From: Caryophanales bacterium UBA3935
Lineage (GTDB): Bacteria; Bacillota_I; Bacilli_A; ML615J-28; CAG-698
Length of the DNA stretch: 21,121 nt
Assembly (NCBI GenBank): GCA_002385755.1
Contig: DGED01000060.1
Coordinates: 13,191-34,311 of the forward strand
Reading direction: 5' to 3'
The translations under genes and the position numbers were made by a program. Numbering within the stretch: position 1 is the first letter of the stretch; every line of letters begins with the position of its first letter. Below the pieces are notes generated by a model. It made no database searches. It had not been told where the DNA came from and worked only from the letters and a program-made list of their open reading frames with translations. This document shows positions 8,469 to 15,701 of this stretch, piece by piece.

Positions 8469-9332
8469 ATGAATTTAGTTAGTATGAAGGCAATGCTTGT
8501 AAAAGCGAAGGACGAAAAGTACGCCGTCGGTCAGTTCAACATTAACAATCTTGAATGGACTAAATCAATATTGAGCGCCTGCGAAGAGATGAATTCCCCG
8601 GTTATCCTCGGGGTTTCCGAGGGCGCGACCCGCTATATGGGCGGGTTCAAAACCGTTGTCGGAATGGTTAAAGGTATGTTGGAAGACTTAAACATTACCG
8701 TTGACGTTGCCATTCATTTGGATCACGGTTCGTCTTTTGAAAGTTGTAAAAAGGCAATTGACGCCGGCTTCACCTCGGTCATGATTGACGCGTCGAAGCA
8801 TCCCCTGGCCGAAAACATTAAATTGACCAAGGAAGTGGTCGATTACGCCCACGCGCGCGGCGTAAGCGTCGAAGCCGAATTGGGTACGATCGGCGGGCAG
8901 GAAGACGATGTCGTCGGCGAAAGCATAATTTATGCCGACCTCAACGAATGCGTCGAGCTTGTCAAGGCCACAAACGTTGATTTTCTCGCCCCGGCTTTGG
9001 GGAGCGTTCACGGACCTTACAAAGGCGAGCCCAAACTCGGGTTTAAAGAAATGGAAGAAATCAAAAACGCGACCAACGTTCCCCTGGTACTTCATGGCGG
9101 CACGGGTATTCCCGACGACATGATAAAAAGGGCGATCAGTTGCGGAACAACGAAAATCAATGTCAACACCGAATGCCAAATGGCTTTCGCCCGTTCGTTG
9201 CGCTCCTTGCTGGCGGAGAACAATGAAGTATACGATCCGAGAAAAATTATCGGACCGGCCTCCAAAGCAATCTATGAAGTCGTAAAAGAGAAAATAGCCG
9301 TTTTCGGTTCGGCGGGCAAGGCCGTTAAATAA
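8469..9332 (+). CDS. fba: Class II fructose-1,6-bisphosphate aldolase
   Basis: Zinc-dependent glycolytic enzyme that splits fructose-1,6-bisphosphate to dihydroxyacetone phosphate and glyceraldehyde-3-phosphate. The 287 residues match the Bacillus-type enzyme. Seen: HLDHG (83-87) with catalytic D85 and metal ligand H86, VEAELG (134-139), SVHGPYKG with H181, HGGTG with H209, and TKINVNTE (228-235), which binds phosphate. The sequence fits fructose-bisphosphate aldolase better than tagatose-bisphosphate aldolase, though the subfamilies are close. ATG 8469 follows a very strong AGGAGG (8456-8461), as expected for an abundant enzyme. It is transcribed behind degV and ends at a terminator. Confidence 0.94.
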   Translation: MNLVSMKAMLVKAKDEKYAVGQFNINNLEWTKSILSACEEMNSPVILGVSEGATRYMGGFKTVVGMVKGMLEDLNITVDVAIHLDHGSSFESCKKAIDAGFTSVMIDASKHPLAENIKLTKEVVDYAHARGVSVEAELGTIGGQEDDVVGESIIYADLNECVELVKATNVDFLAPALGSVHGPYKGEPKLGFKEMEEIKNATNVPLVLHGGTGIPDDMIKRAISCGTTKINVNTECQMAFARSLRSLLAENNEVYDPRKIIGPASKAIYEVVKEKIAVFGSAGKAVK

Positions 9333-9348
9333 CCGAAAAAGAGACATG

Positions 9349-9379
9349 AACCGGCATGATTTCCATGCCGGTTTTTTTT
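9349..9379 (+). terminator. Rho-independent terminator after fba
   Basis: A 10-bp GC-rich stem (9349-9358 with 9364-9373), a 5-nt loop and a run of T to 9379. Confidence 0.92.
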
Positions 9380-9419
9380 GGCCGCGTTTGCCGTAAAATT
9401 TCATCGCCGAAGCTCATAT

Positions 9420-9425
9420 TATAAT
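9420..9425 (+). promoter_or_regulatory. Possible -10 element upstream of the 99-residue membrane protein
   Basis: A perfect TATAAT in a 122-nt AT-rich gap, but without a convincing -35. It would give a leader of about 70 nt. It is offered only because the gene lies behind a strong terminator and needs a promoter. Confidence 0.3.
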
Positions 9426-9501
9426 AATAACGCGTATTTTTAACTTGGATTAACATATTATCGCGCCCGTATTAATAATTTTTAGTGAGGGGTAAGGCGC
9501 T

Positions 9502-9801
9502 ATGATGCTTTGGTGGAAAAACAATTGCCGGATTGTGACGTTTATTTTATCGTTTTTATTTTATTGGATTTTCGGCGATATTATTTTTTTTCTCGTGCTT
9601 TTATTGTTTATTGGGTTGCTGTTTTTGTTGCGCGGCTTATACCGGGCCCCTTTTATATATCTTGAAGTGATTTTTATCGGCATTTATTTATTTGCTTGCC
9701 TCGTGTGCCTGCTGTTTCTTTATACCGCGACCTTCAAGATATTTTTGATGATCGTGGGCTTATGGTTTATTTTATCATTGTACGAACGAAAAAGATTATG
9801 A
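9502..9801 (+). CDS. Small hydrophobic membrane protein of unknown function
   Basis: Not recognised. The 99 residues are almost wholly hydrophobic, with about four likely membrane segments (near 11-23, 26-44, 50-73 and 78-94), Trp-rich at the N-terminus and ending in a basic RKRL-type tail. GAGGGG (9487-9492) stands 9 nt before ATG 9502; the next codon is also ATG. The stop is TGA. The following gene lies in the same frame, separated by TGA codons at 9799, 9814 and 9817. It is the first of three small envelope genes that end with the CxxC lipoprotein. No function is proposed. Confidence 0.72.
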   Translation: MMLWWKNNCRIVTFILSFLFYWIFGDIIFFLVLLLFIGLLFLLRGLYRAPFIYLEVIFIGIYLFACLVCLLFLYTATFKIFLMIVGLWFILSLYERKRL

Positions 9802-9806
9802 AATTC

Positions 9807-9834
9807 TTGCAATTGATGAAAAAAGTTGTATAAT
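9807..9834 (+). promoter_or_regulatory. Sigma-A promoter for the 110-residue membrane protein
   Basis: TTGCAA (9807-9812), a 16-bp spacer and TATAAT (9829-9834). It begins 6 nt after the preceding stop codon and lies 24 nt before ATG 9859. Transcription would then cover the 110-residue gene and the lipoprotein. Confidence 0.72.
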
Positions 9835-9858
9835 GTATATGATTTGCGGGTGCTAATT

Positions 9859-10191
9859 ATGGACAAACTTAAAGAATTCAAGCAAAACATCTTCAAACAC
9901 ACCGTTTTGCGAATAGTTTTGCCGGCGATATTTTTTCTCGCGGTCACGGCGCTTTTTTTGATTCTAGCCCGCGATCAAGCCGGGAATAATAAAAATGGCG
10001 CTTATTTTTTCGTTTATATGGCGATTGTATTTTTTTTATTTTTCCTGATATACCTTTTGCGCTTGATAAAAGGTAAAAAGGTCTATGTCGTCCGCAAAAA
10101 AAGAAAAAAAGAATATCGCTACATTAATAAAACTGAGTACCAACAATTGTTGCGGTCTTTCGATAATACAAAAATTGATTACGACACATAG
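9859..10191 (+). CDS. Two-span membrane protein with a basic cytoplasmic tail, unknown function
   Basis: Not recognised. 110 residues: a short charged N-terminus, hydrophobic segments at about 15-37 and 48-70, then a strongly basic stretch (VRKKRKKEYR, 78-87) and a polar tail to residue 110. By the positive-inside rule both ends are likely cytoplasmic. ATG 9859 is chosen over an in-frame TTG at 9826 because that TTG overlaps the promoter -10; the RBS is weak (CGGGTG, 9847-9852). The TAG stop is embedded in the strong AGGAGGG of the next gene, so translation of the two is probably coupled and they may work together. Confidence 0.72.
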   Translation: MDKLKEFKQNIFKHTVLRIVLPAIFFLAVTALFLILARDQAGNNKNGAYFFVYMAIVFFLFFLIYLLRLIKGKKVYVVRKKRKKEYRYINKTEYQQLLRSFDNTKIDYDT

Positions 10192-10200
10192 GAGGGTTTT

Positions 10201-10719
10201 ATGAGAAAACTGTTAGTTTTATTTTTGTTTTTAGGAATTTTCGTCTTAAGCGGGTGCGCTTCCGATAATAAACTGGATGGCGTGAAACAAATCAAAAAAC
10301 AGGACATATTTAATCAAAAGGAGGATAAGTACTTCGTCTATTTTCATCGAATTGATTGCCCCGATTGCGATGAGTCCGCGCCGATGGTGATTTCTTATAT
10401 GAATATTCTTAAGGAAATACCCGGGTGCAGGAACAAACGCCCGGTATATTCGGTATTGCTTTATACGGAATCGGAAAAGCCGGGACATTCCGTGTATATT
10501 TTCCGCGAATACGAAGGAACGGACGGCGAGGGCAAGGAAGGGACTTTTAAGGTCACGGGAATAACCGATTGGCAAGATCTCTATATTGGTTCAACCTCTT
10601 CCTTGATATCGATATCGACGGATAAATCAGGCGTGAAAAAAGCGAAATTTGAAGCGCAGGGCGCCGAAGATATTATCAATATATTGGAGGAACAATTGGG
10701 CGACTGCTATAATAAATAA
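10201..10719 (+). CDS. Thioredoxin-like lipoprotein with a CPDC motif
   Basis: The 172-residue protein has a lipoprotein signal peptide with lipobox LSGC (C19) and should be anchored on the outer face of the membrane. After a linker it has YFVYFHRIDCPDCDES (44-59), the thioredoxin pattern of a beta strand leading into CxxC (C53, C56). A later stretch, GSTSSLISIS, sits where thioredoxins have their cis-Pro loop before the next strand, but the Pro is missing. Further cysteines lie at about 76 and 169. The likely role is thiol-disulfide exchange on exported proteins, or a thioredoxin-fold binding role if the missing Pro abolishes activity; this is inference. AGGAGGG (10190-10196) is an excellent RBS. 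No partner such as CcdA or a methionine sulfoxide reductase is nearby. Confidence 0.8.
   Translation: MRKLLVLFLFLGIFVLSGCASDNKLDGVKQIKKQDIFNQKEDKYFVYFHRIDCPDCDESAPMVISYMNILKEIPGCRNKRPVYSVLLYTESEKPGHSVYIFREYEGTDGEGKEGTFKVTGITDWQDLYIGSTSSLISISTDKSGVKKAKFEAQGAEDIINILEEQLGDCYNK
10684..10713 (+). promoter_or_regulatory. Sigma-A promoter for the VanZ-family gene
   Basis: TTGGAG (10684-10689), an 18-bp spacer and TATAAT (10708-10713) with extended TG at 10705-10706. It overlaps the last codons of the lipoprotein gene and would start transcription near 10720. Confidence 0.6.
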
Positions 10720-10780
10720 TCTAATCGCGCCAGCATAATCACGCCGAATTTGTATAGAAATTAATGGGGACGTGATCGGC

Positions 10781-11224
10781 ATGCGGAAGAAAATTTTTAT
10801 ATTTTTAACTTTATTTTGGATAGCCTTTATTTTTTATAATTCCCTGCAGCCGGCGCCGGAGTCAATGGAGGTCAGCGGTAGGTTTGTCCGCATAATCGGC
10901 AATCTTTTGGAGCGGTTCGGGATTGTTGTCGAACCGGGACGGTTGTCTCTTATCGTGAGGAAAACGGCGCACGCGGTTGAGTTCTTTGTTCTCGCCCTAT
11001 TGTTTTATCCCCTTTGTTCGGGTAAAAAAGGTAAATACGCATACGTTTCCGCGTGCTGTTTGGCCGTAGCCTCAGTCGACGAGACGATCCAGGTTTTTGT
11101 TCCCGGTCGCGCCGGGTCGCCGGCGGATGTCGCAATCGACATGGCGGGCGCCTGTTTAGCATGTCTTTCGCTTATTGTTTTAAGATTATTGTTAAAAAAA
11201 AGCGGAAAAAAGAATCAAGTTTAA
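10781..11224 (+). CDS. VanZ-family membrane protein
   Basis: Small integral membrane protein of the VanZ family, whose founding member gives low-level teicoplanin resistance; the biochemical role of most members is unknown. 147 residues with an N-terminal segment (about 4-20), a loop, then segments near 64-80, 86-100 and 117-138. The family's conserved polar signature is present: RKTAHAVEFF (60-69), DETIQVFVPGRAGS (100-113) and D116/D120 in ADVAIDMAG. ATG 10781 is preferred to the in-frame GTG at 10772, because GGGGA (10766-10770) is 10 nt from the former and only 1 nt from the latter. No glycopeptide resistance genes accompany it, so a drug resistance role should not be assumed. Confidence 0.88.
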   Translation: MRKKIFIFLTLFWIAFIFYNSLQPAPESMEVSGRFVRIIGNLLERFGIVVEPGRLSLIVRKTAHAVEFFVLALLFYPLCSGKKGKYAYVSACCLAVASVDETIQVFVPGRAGSPADVAIDMAGACLACLSLIVLRLLLKKSGKKNQV

Positions 11225-11259
11225 AGCAAAAACAGGCAAGGCAAAAAGTCAAACAACTC

Positions 11260-11288
11260 TTAACATCGCGAAAAATTTATGATATAAT
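11260..11288 (+). promoter_or_regulatory. Strong sigma-A promoter for the Ig-like lipoprotein
   Basis: TTAACA (11260-11265), exactly 17 bp, then TATAAT (11283-11288) with extended TG at 11280-11281. It lies 29 nt before the start codon. Confidence 0.86.
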
Positions 11289-11317
11289 ATAAGTACATTT
11301 GAGTAAGAGAGGTTATT

Positions 11318-12154
11318 ATGAAGAAGATAAAACTGATTTTATTGTTAGTTTTAGGTCTGATTCTGGCCGGTTGCGCAAAATCGAATATTGAAGTGTTTCG
11401 TTTCGTGAATCACGAAATCGAAATAACCGTCGGGGAAGAAGCTATCTTGGAATTGATTTATGGGGAATATGACGAGGATAGCGTGGTGTTGTACGAGTTT
11501 GAAGATAAAGAGGGCGTGATATCTCTTGACGGGAACGTTGTTACCGGATTAAAAGTCGGCGAGGTAACGATTCGCGCCACCATTGATCAAGTTAAATACG
11601 ATGAAGTAATCGTCCGCGTTGTCCAGGAACAAATATCTTCCATGAAGATAAATGCCGAGAGTAATTATTTCCCGGAGGAAGGCTCAATTCAGCTCTCTGT
11701 CAGCGTATTGCCCGATTATCTTCCAACCGATGTCGATTGGTCGATAGAAAACCCCGGCAATATCGCCGAGATTGATGACGAAGGCCTTTTAACCATAAAC
11801 GACGCCAGCAACCCGGCGAAAATAATCGTGGTTGCGAAATCAAAATATGACAAAACCATAACTTGTAAAAAGGCGTTTTACGTAAAATACCCGCCAACCG
11901 AAAAAGTGGAAATTAAGATAGAAGACAATAAAACGCAGGTAAAAAGCGGGGAAACAATCCAGTATATTATAGAGGTATCGCCGCTATCGAACATTGAAAA
12001 CATAAAGGTTGAAAGCAGCAAGCCGGATATTCTTTCTGTGGAGGCCGAAAACCAATTGATAGCGCAAGCGGTTCAAAAAACGGAAATTGTCGTTATTACC
12101 TGCACGACTTGGGACGGGGAAAAAGCCTCCGTTCGCGTATCGATAGTAAAATGA
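11318..12154 (+). CDS. Surface lipoprotein with bacterial Ig-like (BIG2-type) repeats
   Basis: 278 residues with a signal peptide and lipobox LAGC (C19), so lipid-anchored outside the membrane. The rest is three beta-rich units of about 80 residues (near 26-105, 108-192 and 195-278). The BIG2 pattern is seen as strand, VGEEAILEL, xGVISLDGNVVTGLKVGEVTIRA in the first unit; LPDYLPTDVDWSIENP and IDDEGLLT in the second; and KSGETIQYIIEVSP, SSKPDILSVEAENQL in the third. Such domains typically serve adhesion or spacing at the surface; no catalytic motif is visible. The third unit is the least canonical. It is transcribed alone between its own strong promoter and terminator. RBS AGAGG (11308-11312). 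The stop is TGA followed at once by TAA. Confidence 0.85.
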   Translation: MKKIKLILLLVLGLILAGCAKSNIEVFRFVNHEIEITVGEEAILELIYGEYDEDSVVLYEFEDKEGVISLDGNVVTGLKVGEVTIRATIDQVKYDEVIVRVVQEQISSMKINAESNYFPEEGSIQLSVSVLPDYLPTDVDWSIENPGNIAEIDDEGLLTINDASNPAKIIVVAKSKYDKTITCKKAFYVKYPPTEKVEIKIEDNKTQVKSGETIQYIIEVSPLSNIENIKVESSKPDILSVEAENQLIAQAVQKTEIVVITCTTWDGEKASVRVSIVK

Positions 12155-12162
12155 TAACAAGA

Positions 12163-12200
12163 AAAAATCGAGCGTTGATTTTTGTTCGCGCTCGATTTTT
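12163..12200 (+). terminator. Rho-independent terminator after the Ig-like lipoprotein
   Basis: A 12-bp perfect stem (12163-12174 with 12189-12200), a 14-nt loop and a TTTTT end. Confidence 0.88.
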
Positions 12201-12324
12201 ATATTCCGAGGCAAACTGATTTGTAAAACGGATGTTTATCCATTTTTTTCTTACACATAATAATATTATTGTCGCGTCGCCTATTTTCTCTTTAAAGGCG
12301 AAAAACCTAAAAAAACAAAAAACA

Positions 12325-12354
12325 TCTACATTTTTTTTAATTTTATGATAAAAT
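12325..12354 (+). promoter_or_regulatory. Candidate sigma-A promoter for mnmG
   Basis: TCTACA (12325-12330), an 18-bp T-rich spacer and TAAAAT (12349-12354) with extended TG at 12346-12347. It lies 17 nt before the mnmG start, in a 171-nt AT-rich gap. The leader would be very short, which weakens the call. Confidence 0.45.
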
Positions 12355-12371
12355 AAATAAAAGGTGGTTTA

Positions 12372-14246
12372 ATGTATGATATAATCGTTCTGGGAGGCGG
12401 GCATGCAGGCGTTGAGGCGGCGCTTGCCGGAGCCAGACTGGGAAATAAAACTTTAATGATCCTCGGCAATTTATCGCGGGTCGCGCATTTATCATGCAAT
12501 CCTTCGATCGGCGGACCGGCCAAAGGCATTATCGTAAGAGAAATCGACGCCCTGGGCGGTCAAATGGCCAGGACGGTCGATCAAACATTATTGCAAATTA
12601 AAATGGTAAATGTCTCGAAGGGCCCGGCGGTCCGGGCTTTGCGGGCGCAGGCGGATAAAGTCGCCTATTCGGAGCGCATGAAAAAAGCGATTCTCAACAC
12701 CCCGGGTCTTGATTATCTTGAAGCGTACGTCGTCGATTTGATTGTCGAGAACGGGGCGGCGAGGGGCGTTGTTTTGGAAAACGGCGAGAAATATTACGCC
12801 AAGGCGATCATTATCTCAAGCGGAACCTATATGTCATCAAAAATACTGGTCGGGCAAACGGTTCGCGAAGCGGGACCCGATGATGAAAAAACGACCACGG
12901 GTCTGTCGGAAGCCCTGCGCGGATTGGGCTTTAAACTTTTAAGATTAAAAACCGGGACCCCGCCGCGGGTTAAAAGGTCTTCGGTCGATTTTTCGAAGAT
13001 GCAACCGCAGGAGGGAGACAGACACCCTTACAGTTTTGGTCACGAGACCGCGGAAACATTGCCTTTCGAGAAACAGGAGAAATGTTACTTGACCTATACC
13101 ACTGAGGAAACGCATCGGATTATCCGCGAAAACCTTCATCTTTCGAGCATGTATTCCGGTTTGGTCGAAGGCGTCGGCCCCCGGTATTGCCCTTCAATTG
13201 AGGATAAGATTGTCCGTTTCGCCGATAAAAGCCGGCACCAGATTTTTCTTGAGCCGGAAAGCCTAAGTCTTGATGAGATGTACATTCAAGGGCTTTCAAC
13301 AAGCTTGCCCGCGGAAGTCCAGGAGGTATTGGTAAGAAGCGTCCCCGGGCTGGAAAACGCAGAAATCAGCCGTTATGCTTACGCCATCGAATATGACGCC
13401 ATTGACCCGCGGCAGTTAAAAACGAGCTTGGAATCAAAATTGGTGAAGAACCTGTTTTTCGCCGGCCAGGTGAACGGCACGAGCGGTTACGAGGAAGCGG
13501 CGTGCCAGGGTTTGATCGCCGGGATTAACGCCAATCAACTTATCAAAAACAAGCCGCCTTTGGTTTTGCGTCGCGACGAGGCTTATATCGGCGTTTTGAT
13601 AGACGATCTAATCACCAAAGGGGTTAAAGACCCGTATCGCCTGCTTACCTCCCGAGCCGAATTCAGGTTGTTGTTGCGTCATGATAACGCGGAGGCGCGC
13701 TTGATTAAATACGGTTATGAAATCGGCCTTGTTTCCGAGAGACGTTATCAAGAGTATTTAAAGAAAAAAGAGGCGGTCGAAACTTTAATCGCGAAAACAA
13801 AGGAAATCAAAATCGGCCCGAAACCGGAAGTAAACGAATACTTGCTTTCCTCCGGCAAAATGCCGATCAATAAGTCGGTAACCGGTTATGAATTCCTCAA
13901 ACGGCCTCATATCGGCTTTGAGGAACTGGAGGCGATCACCGGCGCGGGTTTTCCCGAAACGCAAAATATCAAGGAACACGCCCTAATCGAAATCAAATAT
14001 TCGGGTTATATCGAAAAAGAATATAAAGAAGCGAAAAGACTGGCGCGCATGGAATCTAAAAAGATTCCCGTCGATATCGATTACGACGCCATTCCCAATT
14101 TGGCAAGCGAAGCCCGGGATAAGTTAAAGCAAGTTCGCCCGGAAACCGTATCGCAAGCGTCGCGAATCAGCGGCGTCAATCCCAGTGATATCGCCGTTTT
14201 GCTGGTTTGGCTGGAGTATAAGAAAAATGATGTTAAACGGGTTTAA
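12372..14246 (+). CDS. mnmG: tRNA uridine-34 carboxymethylaminomethyl modification enzyme MnmG
   Basis: FAD-dependent partner of the GTPase MnmE; together they install the carboxymethylaminomethyl group on U34 of tRNAs that read two-codon boxes. 624 residues, full length. Seen: dinucleotide-binding GGGHAG (8-13), NPSIGGPAKG (43-52), KGPAVRALRAQADK (83-96), the conserved cysteines C238 and C273 (YCPSIEDK), the FAD-contacting QVNGTSGYEEAACQG (366-380), SRAEFRLLLRHDNA (427-440), and the C-terminal helical region for MnmE contact. RBS AGGTGG (12362-12367). mnmE, often the gene just upstream, is not adjacent here. Its 3' end overlaps rsmG by 20 nt. Confidence 0.97.
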   Translation: MYDIIVLGGGHAGVEAALAGARLGNKTLMILGNLSRVAHLSCNPSIGGPAKGIIVREIDALGGQMARTVDQTLLQIKMVNVSKGPAVRALRAQADKVAYSERMKKAILNTPGLDYLEAYVVDLIVENGAARGVVLENGEKYYAKAIIISSGTYMSSKILVGQTVREAGPDDEKTTTGLSEALRGLGFKLLRLKTGTPPRVKRSSVDFSKMQPQEGDRHPYSFGHETAETLPFEKQEKCYLTYTTEETHRIIRENLHLSSMYSGLVEGVGPRYCPSIEDKIVRFADKSRHQIFLEPESLSLDEMYIQGLSTSLPAEVQEVLVRSVPGLENAEISRYAYAIEYDAIDPRQLKTSLESKLVKNLFFAGQVNGTSGYEEAACQGLIAGINANQLIKNKPPLVLRRDEAYIGVLIDDLITKGVKDPYRLLTSRAEFRLLLRHDNAEARLIKYGYEIGLVSERRYQEYLKKKEAVETLIAKTKEIKIGPKPEVNEYLLSSGKMPINKSVTGYEFLKRPHIGFEELEAITGAGFPETQNIKEHALIEIKYSGYIEKEYKEAKRLARMESKKIPVDIDYDAIPNLASEARDKLKQVRPETVSQASRISGVNPSDIAVLLVWLEYKKNDVKRV

Positions 14247-14907
14247 TTTAGACGAGAAGCAATCGCGTCAGTTTGCCGAATATTATGATTTTTTAGTCGC
14301 GGAAAACAAAAAGTACAATTTGACGGCGATTACCGAGGAAGCTCAAGTATACGGCAAACATTTTTACGATTCTCTTGCCGCGATGTTTTTTATCGATTTC
14401 TCCAAAATCGAGAAGCTGTGCGATATCGGAAGCGGAGGAGGGTTTCCGGCTATACCGCTTAAAATCGCCTTTCCGCATTTGCGCCTGTCGTTAATCGAGC
14501 CGACAAGAAAGAAGATTGGTTTTTTGCGAGAACTGTGCGCCTTGCTGAAGCTTACGGGCGTTGAGTTCATTAATGAGCGGGCTGAAGATCATGTCAGAAA
14601 ACGGCGCGAATATTACGGGATGATTACCGCCAGGGCGGTAGCCGCGCTTCCGGTTCTGTTGGAACTGGCCTTGCCTTTGCTTAAGGTTGGCGGCGTGTTT
14701 ATCGCATATAAAGGAAGCAATTACGAAGAAGAAATAAAAGCGTCGGACAACGCGCTTAAAACCTTGTCGGCGGTTATTGAAGACGCATACGAGTATCAAC
14801 TTCCGGATGATTTGGGGCGACGGGCGATTATCAAGGTAAAAAAACTTAAAAAAACGGACCGGGCATATCCCCGGCATTACGCGCAAATAAAGAAAAAAAG
14901 TTTGTAA
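14227..14907 (+). CDS. rsmG: 16S rRNA (guanine-527-N7)-methyltransferase RsmG
   Basis: Methylates G527 of 16S rRNA with S-adenosylmethionine. 226 residues, slightly shorter than the usual 235-240. Seen: NLTAITE (31-37), HFYDSL (45-50), the SAM-binding motif LCDIGSGGGFPAIPL (64-78), LIEPTRKKIGFL (89-100), and RAVAALPVLLELALPLL with the conserved ITARAVA. ATG 14227 (followed by another ATG) is chosen because GGAG at 14213-14216 precedes it and family members begin at this point; an earlier in-frame ATG at 14185 would add an atypical extension inside mnmG. The overlap with mnmG suggests coupled translation. parA follows after 12 nt. Confidence 0.95.
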   Translation: MMLNGFNLDEKQSRQFAEYYDFLVAENKKYNLTAITEEAQVYGKHFYDSLAAMFFIDFSKIEKLCDIGSGGGFPAIPLKIAFPHLRLSLIEPTRKKIGFLRELCALLKLTGVEFINERAEDHVRKRREYYGMITARAVAALPVLLELALPLLKVGGVFIAYKGSNYEEEIKASDNALKTLSAVIEDAYEYQLPDDLGRRAIIKVKKLKKTDRAYPRHYAQIKKKSL

Positions 14908-14919
14908 AGAGGGACGCAG

Positions 14920-15693
14920 ATGGGAAAAATAATTGCAATTGTAAATCAAAAGGGAGGCGTCGGAAAAACAACGACGGCCATTAATTTGGGGGCGGCGTTA
15001 GCTCATTCCGGGAAAAAAGTACTTGTAATTGATTTGGACGCTCAGGCAAACGCGACTATCGGCCTCGGGTTTTCGCGGGAATTGCTCGAATATACTTCAT
15101 TCGACCTTTTGGCATCAGATCTTAAAGCCAAAGAATTGGTATATCAAGCCCCGAATCGTAATATCGACATTATTCCCGGTTCGGAAAAACTAATCGATTT
15201 GGAAACCGCGCTTTTTAATGTGGACAATAAAGAATTGATATTACAGATAAAGTTGCAGCCGCTAAAAAGCAAGTATGATTATATTTTGGTCGATTGCGCT
15301 CCTTCCCTGGGAATCGACGTCGAAAACGCCTTGTTCGCGGCCGATTCGGTCATCATACCGGTGGAATGCGAATATTTTGCTTACGAGGCGCTGCCCTTGA
15401 TGATAAATAAAATTCACCAGGTACAAACGGCGAAAAACAAAAAGAATCAAAAACTTACGATTGAAGGAGTGCTGTTAACGAAACTTGATAACCGAAATAT
15501 TTTTGGTTACAAGATAATTGATAAAGTCAAAAACCTAATGCCGACTAAAACATTCAAAACAATTATCAGCAGGTCGAGTCATTTGCAGGAGGCCCCGATG
15601 CGCGGGGGCAGCGTGTTAAAAACCGCTTTTCACTCGCGATCGAGTCGCGAATACCGCGAATTAGCTCGGGAAATTTTGGATAATAACGGGTAA
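14920..15693 (+). CDS. parA: ParA/Soj-family ATPase without an adjacent ParB
   Basis: Walker-type ATPase of the chromosome segregation family, which normally cycles on the nucleoid under control of ParB bound at parS and, as Soj, also acts on DnaA. 257 residues. Seen: deviant Walker A KGGVGKTT (11-18) with both lysines, DLDAQANAT (38-46) for the usual DxDPQGN, Walker B YILVDCAPSLG (121-131), and VIIPVECEYFAYEAL (144-158). The C-terminal part departs from standard Soj: ISRSSHLQEAPMRGG (216-230) stands where PRNxRLSEAPSHG is usual. RBS AGAGGG (14908-14913). Its place after mnmG-rsmG is the classical one, but parB is missing; an MscS gene starts 8 nt later. Confidence 0.9.
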   Translation: MGKIIAIVNQKGGVGKTTTAINLGAALAHSGKKVLVIDLDAQANATIGLGFSRELLEYTSFDLLASDLKAKELVYQAPNRNIDIIPGSEKLIDLETALFNVDNKELILQIKLQPLKSKYDYILVDCAPSLGIDVENALFAADSVIIPVECEYFAYEALPLMINKIHQVQTAKNKKNQKLTIEGVLLTKLDNRNIFGYKIIDKVKNLMPTKTFKTIISRSSHLQEAPMRGGSVLKTAFHSRSSREYRELAREILDNNG

Positions 15694-15701
15694 GGATCGC
15701 C

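Noticed and set aside
8688..9404. A 238-codon open frame on the minus strand opposite fba
   Set aside because: It is antisense to a highly conserved aldolase, has no recognisable domain, and its start lies without a convincing RBS. It is a by-product of fba codon composition.
9799..9834. TGA read as Trp, fusing the two small membrane proteins
   Set aside because: The Trp codons checked in conserved genes of the window are TGG and a good promoter lies in the gap, so the standard code is more likely. It is kept as a low-interest finding.
10781..11224. Glycopeptide resistance gene vanZ
   Set aside because: Only family membership is supported. No vanHAX, vanRS or other resistance genes are present, and VanZ-family proteins are common in Bacillota without resistance roles.
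12230..12248. Short hairpin GGAT/ATCC followed by T's as a second terminator
   Set aside because: The stem has only 4 bp, and a strong terminator already ends the lipoprotein transcript at 12200.
12230..12270. Possible replication origin upstream of mnmG (DnaA-box-like TTATCCATT at 12236-12244, palindrome at 12259-12270, AT-rich)
   Set aside because: Only one 7-of-9 match to the DnaA box was found, with no cluster and no dnaA or rpmH nearby. Position beside mnmG alone is not enough.
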